DNA of 64,000 nucleotides from Nocardioides lacusdianchii (GTDB taxonomy: Bacteria; Actinomycetota; Actinomycetes; Propionibacteriales; Nocardioidaceae): contig NZ_JADHZD010000002.1 of assembly GCF_020102855.1 (NCBI RefSeq), positions 1 through 64,000 of the forward strand, given 5' to 3'. The notes beneath the pieces are model-generated. The model did no database searches. It was not told the DNA's origin and was given only the letters and a program-made list of their open reading frames with translations. This document shows positions 1-7,682 of this stretch, piece after piece. The translations under genes and the position numbers were made by a program. The first letter of the stretch is position 1. Each line of letters opens with the position of its first letter.

Positions 1-132
1 AACTCCGAGTCAGCCCGACTCGCGGCTCTGCCAGCATGGGTCCACGAGTACAACCACCACCGGCCCCACTCAGCAATCGGGAAGGCCACACCCATCACCA
101 GGTTGGACAACCTGGCTGGGCATCACACCTAG
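1..132 (+). CDS. IS481-family transposase, 3' end only (window edge)
   Basis: The frame starting at base 1 reads through to a TAG at 130-132 and gives 43 residues. They contain WVHEYNHHRPHSAIG and end in DNLAGHHT. This tail, with the YN..RPHSAIG block after the last catalytic Glu, is characteristic of IS481-family DDE integrase-core transposases. The 5' part lies outside the window, so whether the element is intact cannot be judged. A different frame over the same bases is open for longer but encodes nothing recognisable. The fragment marks the left boundary of a stretch with less GC-biased codon use. Confidence 0.8.
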   Translation, partial: NSESARLAALPAWVHEYNHHRPHSAIGKATPITRLDNLAGHHT

Positions 133-134
133 TT

Positions 135-150
135 GGTCGATCCATCGACC
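135..150. terminator. Short perfect hairpin after the transposase
   Basis: GGTCGAT-CC-ATCGACC is a perfect 7-bp inverted repeat starting three bases after the transposase stop. A second small palindrome, TTGAT-GG-ATCAA, follows at about 168-179. There is no T-tract, so this may be a weak terminator or part of the insertion sequence end rather than a proven terminator. Confidence 0.3.
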
Positions 151-197
151 CGGTTTCCTGGGCATTCATTGATGGATCAACTAGGAAAGGCGCCACA

Positions 198-746
198 TTG
201 CGTCGTCTACACAAGCTCATCGCTGCAATTGCACTCGTTCCGGCTTTCGCCACTTTGACTGCGAACCCAGCGAGCGCCATCGAGAACTCGGCGAGTGGTT
301 CGAAGCCTGCAGGAGGTGGCTATAACTTCCGGGTCAGTTTCACTGACACGTGGTCAACCCCGTCGACCTCCACATGGCGTTTCGACACCTCGCGTTCATC
401 CACGAACTGGGCTGTCCCTGGTCCCGTGGCCCCCACTTCCCCGTACGCCAACAACATCAAGTTGACTCTGACCGACGAGATCTGTGTGTCGAAGTACGGC
501 TTTGGTGGCGTTGATTTCACGAAGCCGCCGTCCGTCCAGGTCGAGGGCAACTGCGTGAAGGATTCGACCACCTGGGACAACCGGCGGAGCGGGTCGCACA
601 ACTGGGACGGCGTCACCGCTCGGGGCAATAGCTACGGTCGATGGCTGTGGGTGTCCCACGACTCGTCGTCGAAGCTTGTCTGGCAAGGATCCAGCTGGAA
701 TGTGTACGCGTACAAGAAGGTCCACCCGCAGGGCTACCCGATCTGA
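198..746 (+). CDS. Secreted hypothetical protein with N-terminal signal peptide
   Basis: Protein of 182 residues, not recognised. I place the start at the TTG at 198 because AGGAAAGG lies seven bases upstream and the product then begins directly with a signal peptide: RRLHK, a hydrophobic stretch of about 18 residues, and a likely cleavage after NPASA. An upstream in-frame ATG at 36 overlaps the transposase and would bury the signal. The mature part is Gly/Ser/Thr/Trp-rich with two cysteines (in EICVSK and GNCVKD) that could form one disulfide, as in small extracytoplasmic beta-rich proteins. It is the first gene of a tight three-gene unit with the lipoprotein and membrane protein that follow. 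Function unknown. Confidence 0.6.
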   Translation: MRRLHKLIAAIALVPAFATLTANPASAIENSASGSKPAGGGYNFRVSFTDTWSTPSTSTWRFDTSRSSTNWAVPGPVAPTSPYANNIKLTLTDEICVSKYGFGGVDFTKPPSVQVEGNCVKDSTTWDNRRSGSHNWDGVTARGNSYGRWLWVSHDSSSKLVWQGSSWNVYAYKKVHPQGYPI

Positions 747-748
747 CA

Positions 749-2299
749 ATGCGCCGACATGCATTCGGGCGGGGAGCGCGATCCATGTGGATCGCGCTCC
801 TTGCTCTCAGCCTTACGCTGTCCCTCGTGAGTTGCACGGACGACGGCCGCTCATCCGCGCCTTCGTCGGCTCCTGATCTACCCGACCGTGCCCCTGAGCT
901 TGACGCAGTCTTGACCGCCCTCGCGATCACGGACCAGCGTGGGGGAGTTGAAGCTATGGCGATTCCTGACCACGCTGACCCCGAGCGCGTGCTGCGGGCA
1001 AGGATCGTGTTGACACTCGTTGAGGACGAGTTTGCCGACGCGTCCGGGGATCTGGCTCACGAGCTCCGACGCTGGGCAACGCACTTTGACACCAACGACG
1101 TCGGTCACTGGGATTTGTTGGTGGCTGCGAAACTGTCCTTGGGTGAGGCGTCCTTTCGAAGAGCAATCGGGCCGCGTGTCCGGCGAGAGCTAAGTACGGC
1201 AGAACCGAAATCGGCTGGGCACCTTCGCGCGATTGGCGCCATGGATGCTAGCCGCGACAAGTCATCGGAATGCGACTGGCGTCTCAGCCCTTCAGAGGCA
1301 ACCGTGGGTGCATTCCTGGACCGCGCTGCGGTAGCCACTTCCGGTCGGTGTCCCAGTTCGGTCGGCCTGCCTCGCGCCTCGGCAGCCTCGAAGTACGTGG
1401 CGAAGGGGCCCATGCAGACGGTCGCTGTGCTGGACGGCCTACAGAGCATCGCGGCGTCAAACCACGCCGATCGATCAGCGATTGCGAACCTTGAAGGACA
1501 GGTGCGGACAGTCGCCTCCCAGTGGCTCTCTGGAAGTGCGACGCTGAACCAGGCTGAGGTCTTCAATCTCGCACGGGTCGTCGCTTCGTCGGGGTCCCGG
1601 CTTCCGAAGTTGCAGGCGGACACCTTGAAGCGCCTTAGGGCAACCGTCATCTTGGCGGGACGCACCATCGATCAAGGGGAGCCGTTTACCGTCGCGGACT
1701 CGGTGGCGCTTGTCGCAGCATGGCGAATCCTCGGTAAGTCCGTTCCGCTTTCGACCGGTTCCGCTGGGGATGATCGCTCTGTCATCTTGGGTGCATGGAG
1801 CCTGATGCTTGCAGGCGGCGCTGCGGCTGACCTCGCGCAGGTCGACCTTGACTTTGTCGCCTCGCTTGGCATCGCGGGGAGGGCTACAGCTGCCACGGTA
1901 AACCTCGTTGTAGGTGATTCACCGTGTGACGCTTTTCCAGGGGGCGACACTGGACATGTGGTTGACGACGAGATCGTGTCGGACGGCGGCGCTTTCTGGG
2001 GACTGGTTCTCGCTGGATCCATCAGCGAATGCGCGCCAGATGAAGCGGAGCGTCTCAGAGAGCAAGCGCTCCGTGCGAGTGCAGCGACAACCGGTCTCCT
2101 CCGAGAATGGCTGCGATACCAGTCGGCATGCGATGGCGGTTCCGACTCTCGTCCGCCGTCAGTACTCCCTGCATACCAGTCGAAAGGCGAGTTGGGTCCA
2201 GCGTCTGAGGTACTTGCCTATCTCATGTTGGAGTCACAGCGGACTGGCGAAAAGTGTGTCGCTCTCCATCGCGCAATCCTAGGATTGGATCAGAAGTGA
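749..2299 (+). CDS. Large hypothetical lipoprotein
   Basis: Protein of 516 residues, not recognised. The ATG at 749 is two bases after the previous stop and starts a lipoprotein signal: Arg-rich n-region, hydrophobic h-region, lipobox LVSC with the acylated Cys at residue 29, then TDDGRSS. A longer upstream frame overlaps the preceding gene and hides the signal. The rest is predicted mostly helical, rich in Ala/Leu/Arg, with scattered cysteines (for example SSECDW, SGRCPSS, DSPCDAF). No enzyme motif is visible. It is probably anchored on the outer face of the membrane and co-translated with the secreted protein before it and the small membrane protein after it. Codon use is less GC-biased than in the core genes to the right. 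Confidence 0.6.
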   Translation: MRRHAFGRGARSMWIALLALSLTLSLVSCTDDGRSSAPSSAPDLPDRAPELDAVLTALAITDQRGGVEAMAIPDHADPERVLRARIVLTLVEDEFADASGDLAHELRRWATHFDTNDVGHWDLLVAAKLSLGEASFRRAIGPRVRRELSTAEPKSAGHLRAIGAMDASRDKSSECDWRLSPSEATVGAFLDRAAVATSGRCPSSVGLPRASAASKYVAKGPMQTVAVLDGLQSIAASNHADRSAIANLEGQVRTVASQWLSGSATLNQAEVFNLARVVASSGSRLPKLQADTLKRLRATVILAGRTIDQGEPFTVADSVALVAAWRILGKSVPLSTGSAGDDRSVILGAWSLMLAGGAAADLAQVDLDFVASLGIAGRATAATVNLVVGDSPCDAFPGGDTGHVVDDEIVSDGGAFWGLVLAGSISECAPDEAERLREQALRASAATTGLLREWLRYQSACDGGSDSRPPSVLPAYQSKGELGPASEVLAYLMLESQRTGEKCVALHRAILGLDQK

Positions 2300-2490
2300 A
2301 GAGGTATCTTGCTAACGGTTTTGTCACTTGCTTCCTCATTCTTGCGAGTTTCGTCAGTTTCGCTCGCGTAGCACTATTGACTCCGGAGCCGTCGCGTCCG
2401 GCCGCGTGGTGGGCAGCCTTTGCGGGCTTCGCGCTCGCCCTTCTCGCGTCTGTCATCGGCCGAGGCAAACAGGGCGTGACGTCCATGTGA
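2296..2490 (+). CDS. Small membrane protein, 64 residues
   Basis: The GTG at 2296 overlaps the lipoprotein stop (GTGA), which indicates translational coupling. The product has two hydrophobic segments separated by TPEPSRP: residues about 5-24 (NGFVTCFLILASFVSF) and about 35-55 (AAWWAAFAGFALALLAS), followed by the basic tail IGRGKQG. It is therefore a two-pass membrane protein. No family was recognised. Its position as third gene after a secreted protein and a lipoprotein suggests the three act together at the cell surface, which is inference from context only. Confidence 0.5.
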   Translation: MKRYLANGFVTCFLILASFVSFARVALLTPEPSRPAAWWAAFAGFALALLASVIGRGKQGVTSM

Positions 2491-2582
2491 ACGGCCAACG
2501 CGGGCAGGGAGGATGATGAACCCTTGCTACGGCGTACCGCAGTGCGGCTCCGACTGGACGACACGGTGTTGCATGTCTTCCT

Positions 2583-2610
2583 AGTGACCCGACGTAGAGG
2601 ACGGGTCACT
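2583..2610. terminator. 9-bp stem hairpin between convergent genes
   Basis: AGTGACCCG at 2583-2591 pairs perfectly with CGGGTCACT at 2602-2610 across a 10-base loop. It sits between the end of the plus-strand three-gene unit and the end of the minus-strand cyclophilin gene, which fits a bidirectional terminator. No T-tract follows on either strand. Confidence 0.5.
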
Positions 2611-2639
2611 GCCCTAAGTTGCAGCGAAAGCCGGCGACC

Positions 2640-3359
2640 TTATCCAATCTCTACCGATTCGATCGTCACTGCCTTGCTGGGAGCGCCCCCGCCGGCGGGG
2701 TGCGCGCCATCGTTGCCCTCCATTGCGATCTCGTTGATAACGGCGAGGCCAGCCTCGTCGATCGTGCCAAAGGTCGTGTATCGGGGCGGAAACTGCGAGT
2801 CGCGGAAGACGAGGAAGAACTGAGCTCCATTGGTGTCCGGCTGCCCGGTGTTGGCCATCGCGAGCGTACCGGCGGGGTACGCCTCGTCACCGCTCAGCTC
2901 GTCGGCGAAGGAGTAGCCCGCGCCGCCCGCACCGGTCCCGGTCGGGTCGCCGCACTGGAGGATGCCGAAGCCCTCCAGGTCGCCGATGCGCGGGCACGGG
3001 GTGTCGTCGTAGAACCCCTGCTCGGCCAGCGAGACGAACGAGTTGACCGTGCACGGCGCGCTCGCGGCGTCGAGGGTGAGGCCGATGTCGCCGAAGTTCG
3101 TCGTGATGGTCGCGGCGATCGTGCCCTCGGCCTGCGCCTCGGCGTCCGGCGCCTCGACCTCGCGGGCGGCCTCGCGGCCGTCCTCGGGGTACTCGCACGT
3201 GGTCGTCTCGCCGGAGGCCGTGGTCTCCGAGGACGACTCCGAGCCGCCGGCGGGGTCCGACGCGGTGTCGTCGCCGCTGTCACCGCATCCGGCGAGGACG
3301 AGGACGGACAGGCACGCCAGGACGGCGGCAGGACGCTTCAGTGCGGGTCGCTTCGACAT
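2640..3359 (-). CDS. Cyclophilin-type peptidylprolyl isomerase lipoprotein
   Basis: Protein of 239 residues that catalyses cis-trans isomerisation of X-Pro bonds, probably outside the membrane. The ATG at 3359 starts a lipoprotein signal (MSKRPALKR, hydrophobic core, lipobox VLAGC), then a Ser/Thr/Glu-rich linker of about 40 residues, then a cyclophilin domain. The domain starts at IAATITTNFGDIGLTL and contains FFLVFRDS and a TTFGTIDEAG segment, the usual cyclophilin core. A longer upstream frame runs into the neighbouring gene and lacks a signal peptide. The gene follows the aldo/keto reductase on the same strand with a 25-base gap. Actinobacteria usually carry such extracytoplasmic cyclophilins; the substrate is unknown. 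Confidence 0.85.
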   Translation of the reverse strand: MSKRPALKRPAAVLACLSVLVLAGCGDSGDDTASDPAGGSESSSETTASGETTTCEYPEDGREAAREVEAPDAEAQAEGTIAATITTNFGDIGLTLDAASAPCTVNSFVSLAEQGFYDDTPCPRIGDLEGFGILQCGDPTGTGAGGAGYSFADELSGDEAYPAGTLAMANTGQPDTNGAQFFLVFRDSQFPPRYTTFGTIDEAGLAVINEIAMEGNDGAHPAGGGAPSKAVTIESVEIG

Positions 3360-3384
3360 GCGGGCGATCGTAACGAGCCGCGCC

Positions 3385-4224
3385 TCACATCTCCTCGTGG
3401 GTGTCGGGGTCGCCGCCGAACAGGCGCCCGTCGTCCTCGCCGAGGGCGGTGATGGCGGCCACCTCGGCGGGGGTGAGCTCGAAGCCGAAGACGTCGAGGT
3501 TCTCGGCCTGGCGCGTGGCGTCGGCCGACTTGGGGATCGGCAGCGAACCGAGCTGGACGTGCCAGCGCAGGATGACCTGGCCGGGGGAGACGTCGTGGGC
3601 GCGCGCTGCGGAGGTGACGGCGTCCTCGTCGAGCGGGGCGCGACGCTTGCCCATCGGGCTCCACGCCTCGGTGCGGATGCCGAGGCGCTCGTGGACCTCG
3701 CGCATCCGGTCCTGCGGGAAGCGCGGGTGCAGCTCGACCTGGTTGACCGCGGGCGTGACGCCGGTGTCGTCGATGATGCGACCGAGGTGCTCCTCGGTGA
3801 AGTTCGAGACGCCGATCGACCGCACGAGTCCATCCTTCTGCAGCTGCACCAGCGCGCGCCACGCCTCGACGTACTTCCCCTGGCTGGGGTTGGGCCAGTG
3901 GATCAGGTGCAGGTCGGTGTGCTCGAGGCCGAGGCGCTCCAGCGATGCGCGCACCGACGCGACGGCGTCCTCGTAGCCGTGGTGGCGACCGGGGATCTTG
4001 CTGGCCACGAGCACCTCGTCCCGGGGCAGGCCGGAGCGACGGAGCGCCTCGCCGACCTCGAACTCGTTCTCGTAGTTCACCGCGGTGTCGAGCAACCGGT
4101 AGCCGACCTCGAGCGCGTTGAGGATCGCGCCGGTGCCGGCCTCGCCACGCAGCGGATAGGTGCCGAAGCCGATCGCCGGGATCGTGGTGCCGTCGTTCAG
4201 GGCGTACGTCGGGGTGTCAGCCAT
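3385..4224 (-). CDS. Aldo/keto reductase
   Basis: Protein of 279 residues, the usual length for a single-domain NADPH-dependent aldo/keto reductase of the 2,5-diketo-gluconate reductase type. The catalytic tetrad is visible: Asp and Tyr in LLDTAVNYENE, Lys in VASKIPG, His in LIHWP. The cofactor-binding end shows SIGVSNFT and LPIPKS. The start at 4224 (MADTPTYALNDG) was preferred over one nine codons upstream because it matches the normal N-terminus of the family. The substrate cannot be told from sequence. It shares orientation with the cyclophilin gene but has no obvious functional link. Confidence 0.85.
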   Translation of the reverse strand: MADTPTYALNDGTTIPAIGFGTYPLRGEAGTGAILNALEVGYRLLDTAVNYENEFEVGEALRRSGLPRDEVLVASKIPGRHHGYEDAVASVRASLERLGLEHTDLHLIHWPNPSQGKYVEAWRALVQLQKDGLVRSIGVSNFTEEHLGRIIDDTGVTPAVNQVELHPRFPQDRMREVHERLGIRTEAWSPMGKRRAPLDEDAVTSAARAHDVSPGQVILRWHVQLGSLPIPKSADATRQAENLDVFGFELTPAEVAAITALGEDDGRLFGGDPDTHEEM

Positions 4225-4281
4225 GCGCCCCAACCTAGGCGCCCGGACCACGCCTCGTCCCGCGGCGGTCGGCCCACGACC

Positions 4282-4647
4282 TCATGGAGCGCCGCGCGGC
4301 TCCTCGTGCGCCGGGCCGTCGCTGAGCTCGTCGACGACGAGGAGGTCGCGCCGGACCTGACCGGACCGGAAGGACGCCCGGCCCACCATGTGGCTGGCCA
4401 CCACAGTCGTGGCCATCTGCAGGACGACGACGAGCGCCAGCAGTCCGACGACCCCCGGGTCGCGCAGTCGCAGGGCGACGCCGGTCATCACGAGCACCGT
4501 GCCGAGGACCTGAGGCTTGGTCGCGGCGTGCATCCGGCTCAGCAGGTCCGGCATCCGGAGCACCCCGATGGACGCGAGCAGCGCGAGCACGGCCCCGAGC
4601 AGGATGCACACGGCGGCAGCGAGGTCGGCGGCGGCGGTCCAGCTCAT
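4282..4647 (-). CDS. mrpG: Mrp Na+/H+ antiporter subunit G
   Basis: Protein of 121 residues with three transmembrane segments, the size and pattern of MrpG/MnhG. The segment LRMPDLLSRMHAATKPQ is the signature of this subunit. It is the last gene of the Mrp operon and its ATG overlaps the MrpF stop (ATGA). A hydrophilic acidic tail of about 30 residues follows the last helix. MrpG is a small membrane subunit required for assembly and activity of the multi-subunit cation/proton antiporter. Confidence 0.9.
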   Translation of the reverse strand: MSWTAAADLAAAVCILLGAVLALLASIGVLRMPDLLSRMHAATKPQVLGTVLVMTGVALRLRDPGVVGLLALVVVLQMATTVVASHMVGRASFRSGQVRRDLLVVDELSDGPAHEEPRGAP

Positions 4648-4946
4648 CGCGCACCCCCCCGCCGCTTCTCGGGCGCGCCGGCCTCGAGGTCGTCGCTGCG
4701 GCTGGCGTAGCGAGCCACGCTCACGGGCCCGACCAGGCCGCACCCCGCGAGCACCACCAGCACGGGCAGGACGTAGGTGACCCCGGTGTGCGCGACGTGG
4801 AGCGCCGTCGCGCAGACCGTCACCGCGACCAGCACGTCGAGAGCGACGCTGCGGTCCAGGATCGTGGGGCCAACGGTGAGCCGGACGAGCAGGAGTGCAG
4901 CGGCGACGGCCAGCATCGCTCCGGCCGCGACCAGGACCCAGGTCAT
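4644..4946 (-). CDS. mrpF: Mrp Na+/H+ antiporter subunit F
   Basis: Protein of 100 residues with three hydrophobic helices. RLTVGPTILDRSVALDVL is the MrpF/MnhF signature with its conserved Asp. The ATG at 4946 overlaps the MrpE stop and its own stop overlaps the MrpG start, giving a chain of four-base overlaps and tight translational coupling. A short basic tail (EKRRGGAR) follows the third helix. A long upstream extension of this frame is only the antisense-like shadow of mrpE and was not used. Confidence 0.9.
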   Translation of the reverse strand: MTWVLVAAGAMLAVAAALLLVRLTVGPTILDRSVALDVLVAVTVCATALHVAHTGVTYVLPVLVVLAGCGLVGPVSVARYASRSDDLEAGAPEKRRGGAR

Positions 4947-5509
4947 CGTGCCCTCCGATCGGCCTCGGCGGCACGGGGCGGCAGCGCGCGGAGCACGCGT
5001 TGCTCGAGGTCGAGCGCGGTGCGTCGGAAGGCGTCGGCCGCCGACGCGTCGGGGGTGTCGAGCACGTGGAGGTAGAGCGTGTGGGTGGACCGTCTCACCT
5101 CGACCACGACCGACCCGGGGATGAGCGACAACATCGAGGCGACGAGGGTCGTGATGAAGTCCGACTCGGTCTCGAGGTCGACGGCCACGACCGCGTTGCG
5201 GACCGGTCGGCGCCTCAGCACCACGCCCGCGACCTGCACGCTGGCGCGCACGACGTCGACCGCGAAGCGGACCACCACGCCGAGCAGCGGCAGCGGGTGG
5301 ATCCTGGAGCCGAGATCGATGGGTGGCAGCGGGAAGACGACGCTGACGAGGACCGCGCACAGCACGCCGCCGACGATCAGGAACGGGGTGACGTCGCCCC
5401 ACAGGGCCAGCCAGACCAGCAGCAACCACGCGACGGACAGGGGCTGGACTGCGCGGTGGCGAGCGGGCCGCACGGTGCCGTCACGCCTCGTGCGCATGAC
5501 GGGGCTCAT
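4943..5509 (-). CDS. mrpE: Mrp Na+/H+ antiporter subunit E
   Basis: Protein of 188 residues matching MrpE/MnhE: two or three N-terminal helices, then a hydrophilic C-terminal domain with the conserved pattern TLVASMLSLIPGSVVVEV and LYLHVLDTP. The first 20 residues are unusually basic (MRTRRDGTVRPARHR), a modest extension before the first helix. The start at 5509 overlaps the MrpD stop. MrpE is required for stable assembly of the antiporter and is typically encoded between D and F, as here. Confidence 0.9.
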   Translation of the reverse strand: MSPVMRTRRDGTVRPARHRAVQPLSVAWLLLVWLALWGDVTPFLIVGGVLCAVLVSVVFPLPPIDLGSRIHPLPLLGVVVRFAVDVVRASVQVAGVVLRRRPVRNAVVAVDLETESDFITTLVASMLSLIPGSVVVEVRRSTHTLYLHVLDTPDASAADAFRRTALDLEQRVLRALPPRAAEADRRAR

Positions 5510-7194
5510 GGCGTCTCCTCGGTGAGCACCGCGGTGAGGTAGGTCGTGCGCTCGTGGAGGTCGTACGCCGCGCGGTCGCCGAGCGCGTAGAGCGGGCCGG
5601 CGACCACCGTCAGCAGGACGCTGACTGCCACGAGCGCGGCTGCTGGTGCCACCATGCCGAGAGGGGAGTGGCGCAGGTCGTCGCCGTCCTGGATGAGGGT
5701 GTGGAAGTCGCGCTCGGGCTCGCTGTCGTCACCGAGGCGTCGAGCCTCCTCGATGTCGCTGCGGCTGACGGTGCCCTGCGCGGTGTGGACGTGCCCGCGG
5801 TGCGGGTGCACGACGCGCGTGTCGTGGCCGGGCACGGACTCGGCGTCACCGATGGCCTCCAGTGCCTCGTGGGCCTCGAGCGGCGTACGCCAGAAGGCGA
5901 CCGCCCACGTCTTGGCGACGGCGTACAGGGTGAGCAGGCTGGTGGCGGCGCCGGCGCCGACGAGGGTCCAGGCAAGCCAGCCGCCGTCGCTCTCGGCCGC
6001 CCGGAAGAGCCCGACCTTGCCGATGAAGCCGGAGAACGGCGGGATGCCGGCGAGGTTCATGGCGGGGACGAAGAACAGCACGGCGAGGAGCGGCGCGATC
6101 CGGGCGAGACCGCCGATGCGCATCAGGGCGGTGCTGCCGGCCCGGCGCTCCACGAGCCCGAGCACGAGGAACAGCGCGGTCTGGATGGTGATGTGGTGCA
6201 CGACGTAGAAGATCGTTCCGGCGGTGCCCTCGCGGCTGTCGAGGCCGATGCCGAGGATGAGGTAGCCGATGTGGCTCACCAGCGTGAAGGACAGCATCCG
6301 CTTGATGTCGGACTGCGCGATGGCGCCGAGGATGCCGATCAGCATCGTCAGCAGCGCTGCCCAGAGCAGCAGGCCGGTGAGCGGGCTGTCGGGGAACAGC
6401 AGCGTCTGCGTGCGCAGGATGGCGTAGACCCCGACCTTGGTGAGCAGCCCGGCGAAGACGGCGGTGACCGGCGCGGGCGCTGTCGGGTAGCTGTCGGGCA
6501 GCCACAACGACAGCGGGAAGACGGCCGCCTTGATGGCGAACGTGGTCAGCAGGAGAAGTTGGAGCATCAGCGAGACGTGGTCGGGCAGCTCGGCGAACCG
6601 TTGGGCGAGGTGCGCGAGCGTGAGGGTGCCCGTAGCGGCGTACGTCACCGCGAGGCTGATGAGGAACAGCGTCGAGGACAACAGGTTCACCAGGACGTAG
6701 ATCGTCCCGGCCCGCACCCGTGCCCCGGTGCCGCCCAGCGTCAGCAGGACGTAGCTGGCGAACAGCAGCATCTCGAAGCTGACGAAGAGGTTGAACAGGT
6801 CGCCGGCCAGGAAGGCGTTGGACACCCCGGCGACGAGTACCAGGAAGGTCGGGTGGTAGACCGAGATCGGCGCACCCTCCTCGTCCTCGGTCATGCCCTG
6901 TCCCACGGAGTAGGCGAGGACGGCGAGGGTCACGATGCTGCTGACGAGCAGCATCAGCGCCGCCAACCGGTCGGCGACCAGGACGATCCCGAGGGTCTCG
7001 GGCCACGCGCCGATCCAGACGGTCTGCGGGCCGTGGGCGTCCGCCTGGACGAGGAGCATCGCAGAGATCGCGACCACCGAGCCGAGGACAACAAGGCTGA
7101 GCCACCGCTGGAGGCGGGGATGGTGTAGCAGGGCCAGAGAGGCGCCGGCGCCGAGGACGGGCAGCAGCACCGGGAGGGGGACGAGCGAGTTCAC
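5506..7194 (-). CDS. mrpD: Mrp Na+/H+ antiporter subunit D
   Basis: Protein of 562 residues with about 14 transmembrane segments, homologous to complex I NuoN/NuoM-type antiporter subunits. Family hallmarks are FEMLLFASYVLLTLGG with the conserved Glu, the lysine helix AIKAAVFPLSLWLPDSYPTAP, and SDIKRMLSFTLVSHIGY. Between the last two helix groups is a hydrophilic, partly His-rich segment of about 80 residues (VVHPHRGHVHTAQG, then an acidic stretch) that I do not recall as a usual part of MrpD. Its start overlaps the MrpC stop by four bases. Confidence 0.92.
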   Translation of the reverse strand: MNSLVPLPVLLPVLGAGASLALLHHPRLQRWLSLVVLGSVVAISAMLLVQADAHGPQTVWIGAWPETLGIVLVADRLAALMLLVSSIVTLAVLAYSVGQGMTEDEEGAPISVYHPTFLVLVAGVSNAFLAGDLFNLFVSFEMLLFASYVLLTLGGTGARVRAGTIYVLVNLLSSTLFLISLAVTYAATGTLTLAHLAQRFAELPDHVSLMLQLLLLTTFAIKAAVFPLSLWLPDSYPTAPAPVTAVFAGLLTKVGVYAILRTQTLLFPDSPLTGLLLWAALLTMLIGILGAIAQSDIKRMLSFTLVSHIGYLILGIGLDSREGTAGTIFYVVHHITIQTALFLVLGLVERRAGSTALMRIGGLARIAPLLAVLFFVPAMNLAGIPPFSGFIGKVGLFRAAESDGGWLAWTLVGAGAATSLLTLYAVAKTWAVAFWRTPLEAHEALEAIGDAESVPGHDTRVVHPHRGHVHTAQGTVSRSDIEEARRLGDDSEPERDFHTLIQDGDDLRHSPLGMVAPAAALVAVSVLLTVVAGPLYALGDRAAYDLHERTTYLTAVLTEETP

Positions 7195-7682
7195 GACGAC
7201 CTCACCTCCTCCTCGGTGGACGCGAGCGGGTCATCGTCAGGTCCCTGGTTCACGTCACCGCTGGAGTCGTCGCCGGGGTAGTCGGAGGTCGTCGCGTCGT
7301 AGGCCTCGGAGGTGACGTCGCGTAGTGCCAGGCGCCTGATGGTGTCGTCCTCTATGTCGTCCTGCACGTCGTCGTGGCCGTTGAGCTGCCAGCTGCGGTA
7401 GGCCATGGCCAGGACGAACGCCGTCGTGGCGAGCGTGATGACGATGGCCGTCAGCACCATTGCCTGGGGGAGTGGGTCGGTGAGGCCTCCGGTGGGTCCG
7501 TCCTTGGTGACGATCGGGGCGCGGCCGGCGGGCCCGCCCGCAGCCATGAAGGACAGGCTCACGCCGTTGCCCGCCATGACGAACCCGACCAGCACGCGCG
7601 ACAGGCTGCGCTCGAGCACGAGGTAGACACCGCAGCCGAGGAGAGCCGCCGCGACCAGGACGAGGGTGAGGTTGACGCTCAT
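7191..7682 (-). CDS. mrpC: Mrp Na+/H+ antiporter subunit C
   Basis: Protein of 163 residues. The first 110 residues carry three helices like NuoK/MrpC, including RVLVGFVMAGNGVSL and the conserved DPLPQAMVLTAIVI. A hydrophilic tail of about 50 residues rich in Asp, Glu and Ser follows, which is longer than in the minimal subunit. The ATG at 7682 overlaps the MrpA stop (ATGA) and its stop overlaps the MrpD start, so the A-C-D-E-F-G order is maintained without gaps. Confidence 0.9.
   Translation of the reverse strand: MSVNLTLVLVAAALLGCGVYLVLERSLSRVLVGFVMAGNGVSLSFMAAGGPAGRAPIVTKDGPTGGLTDPLPQAMVLTAIVITLATTAFVLAMAYRSWQLNGHDDVQDDIEDDTIRRLALRDVTSEAYDATTSDYPGDDSSGDVNQGPDDDPLASTEEEVRSS

Noticed and set aside
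2619..3452. 277-codon plus-strand frame over the cyclophilin gene
   Set aside because: Antisense to a gene with a lipobox and cyclophilin core; the product is Arg/Gly/Ala low-complexity.
5554..7128. Open frame of 524 codons opposite mrpD
   Set aside because: mrpD is clearly the gene; the opposite frame gives a charged, motif-free product.
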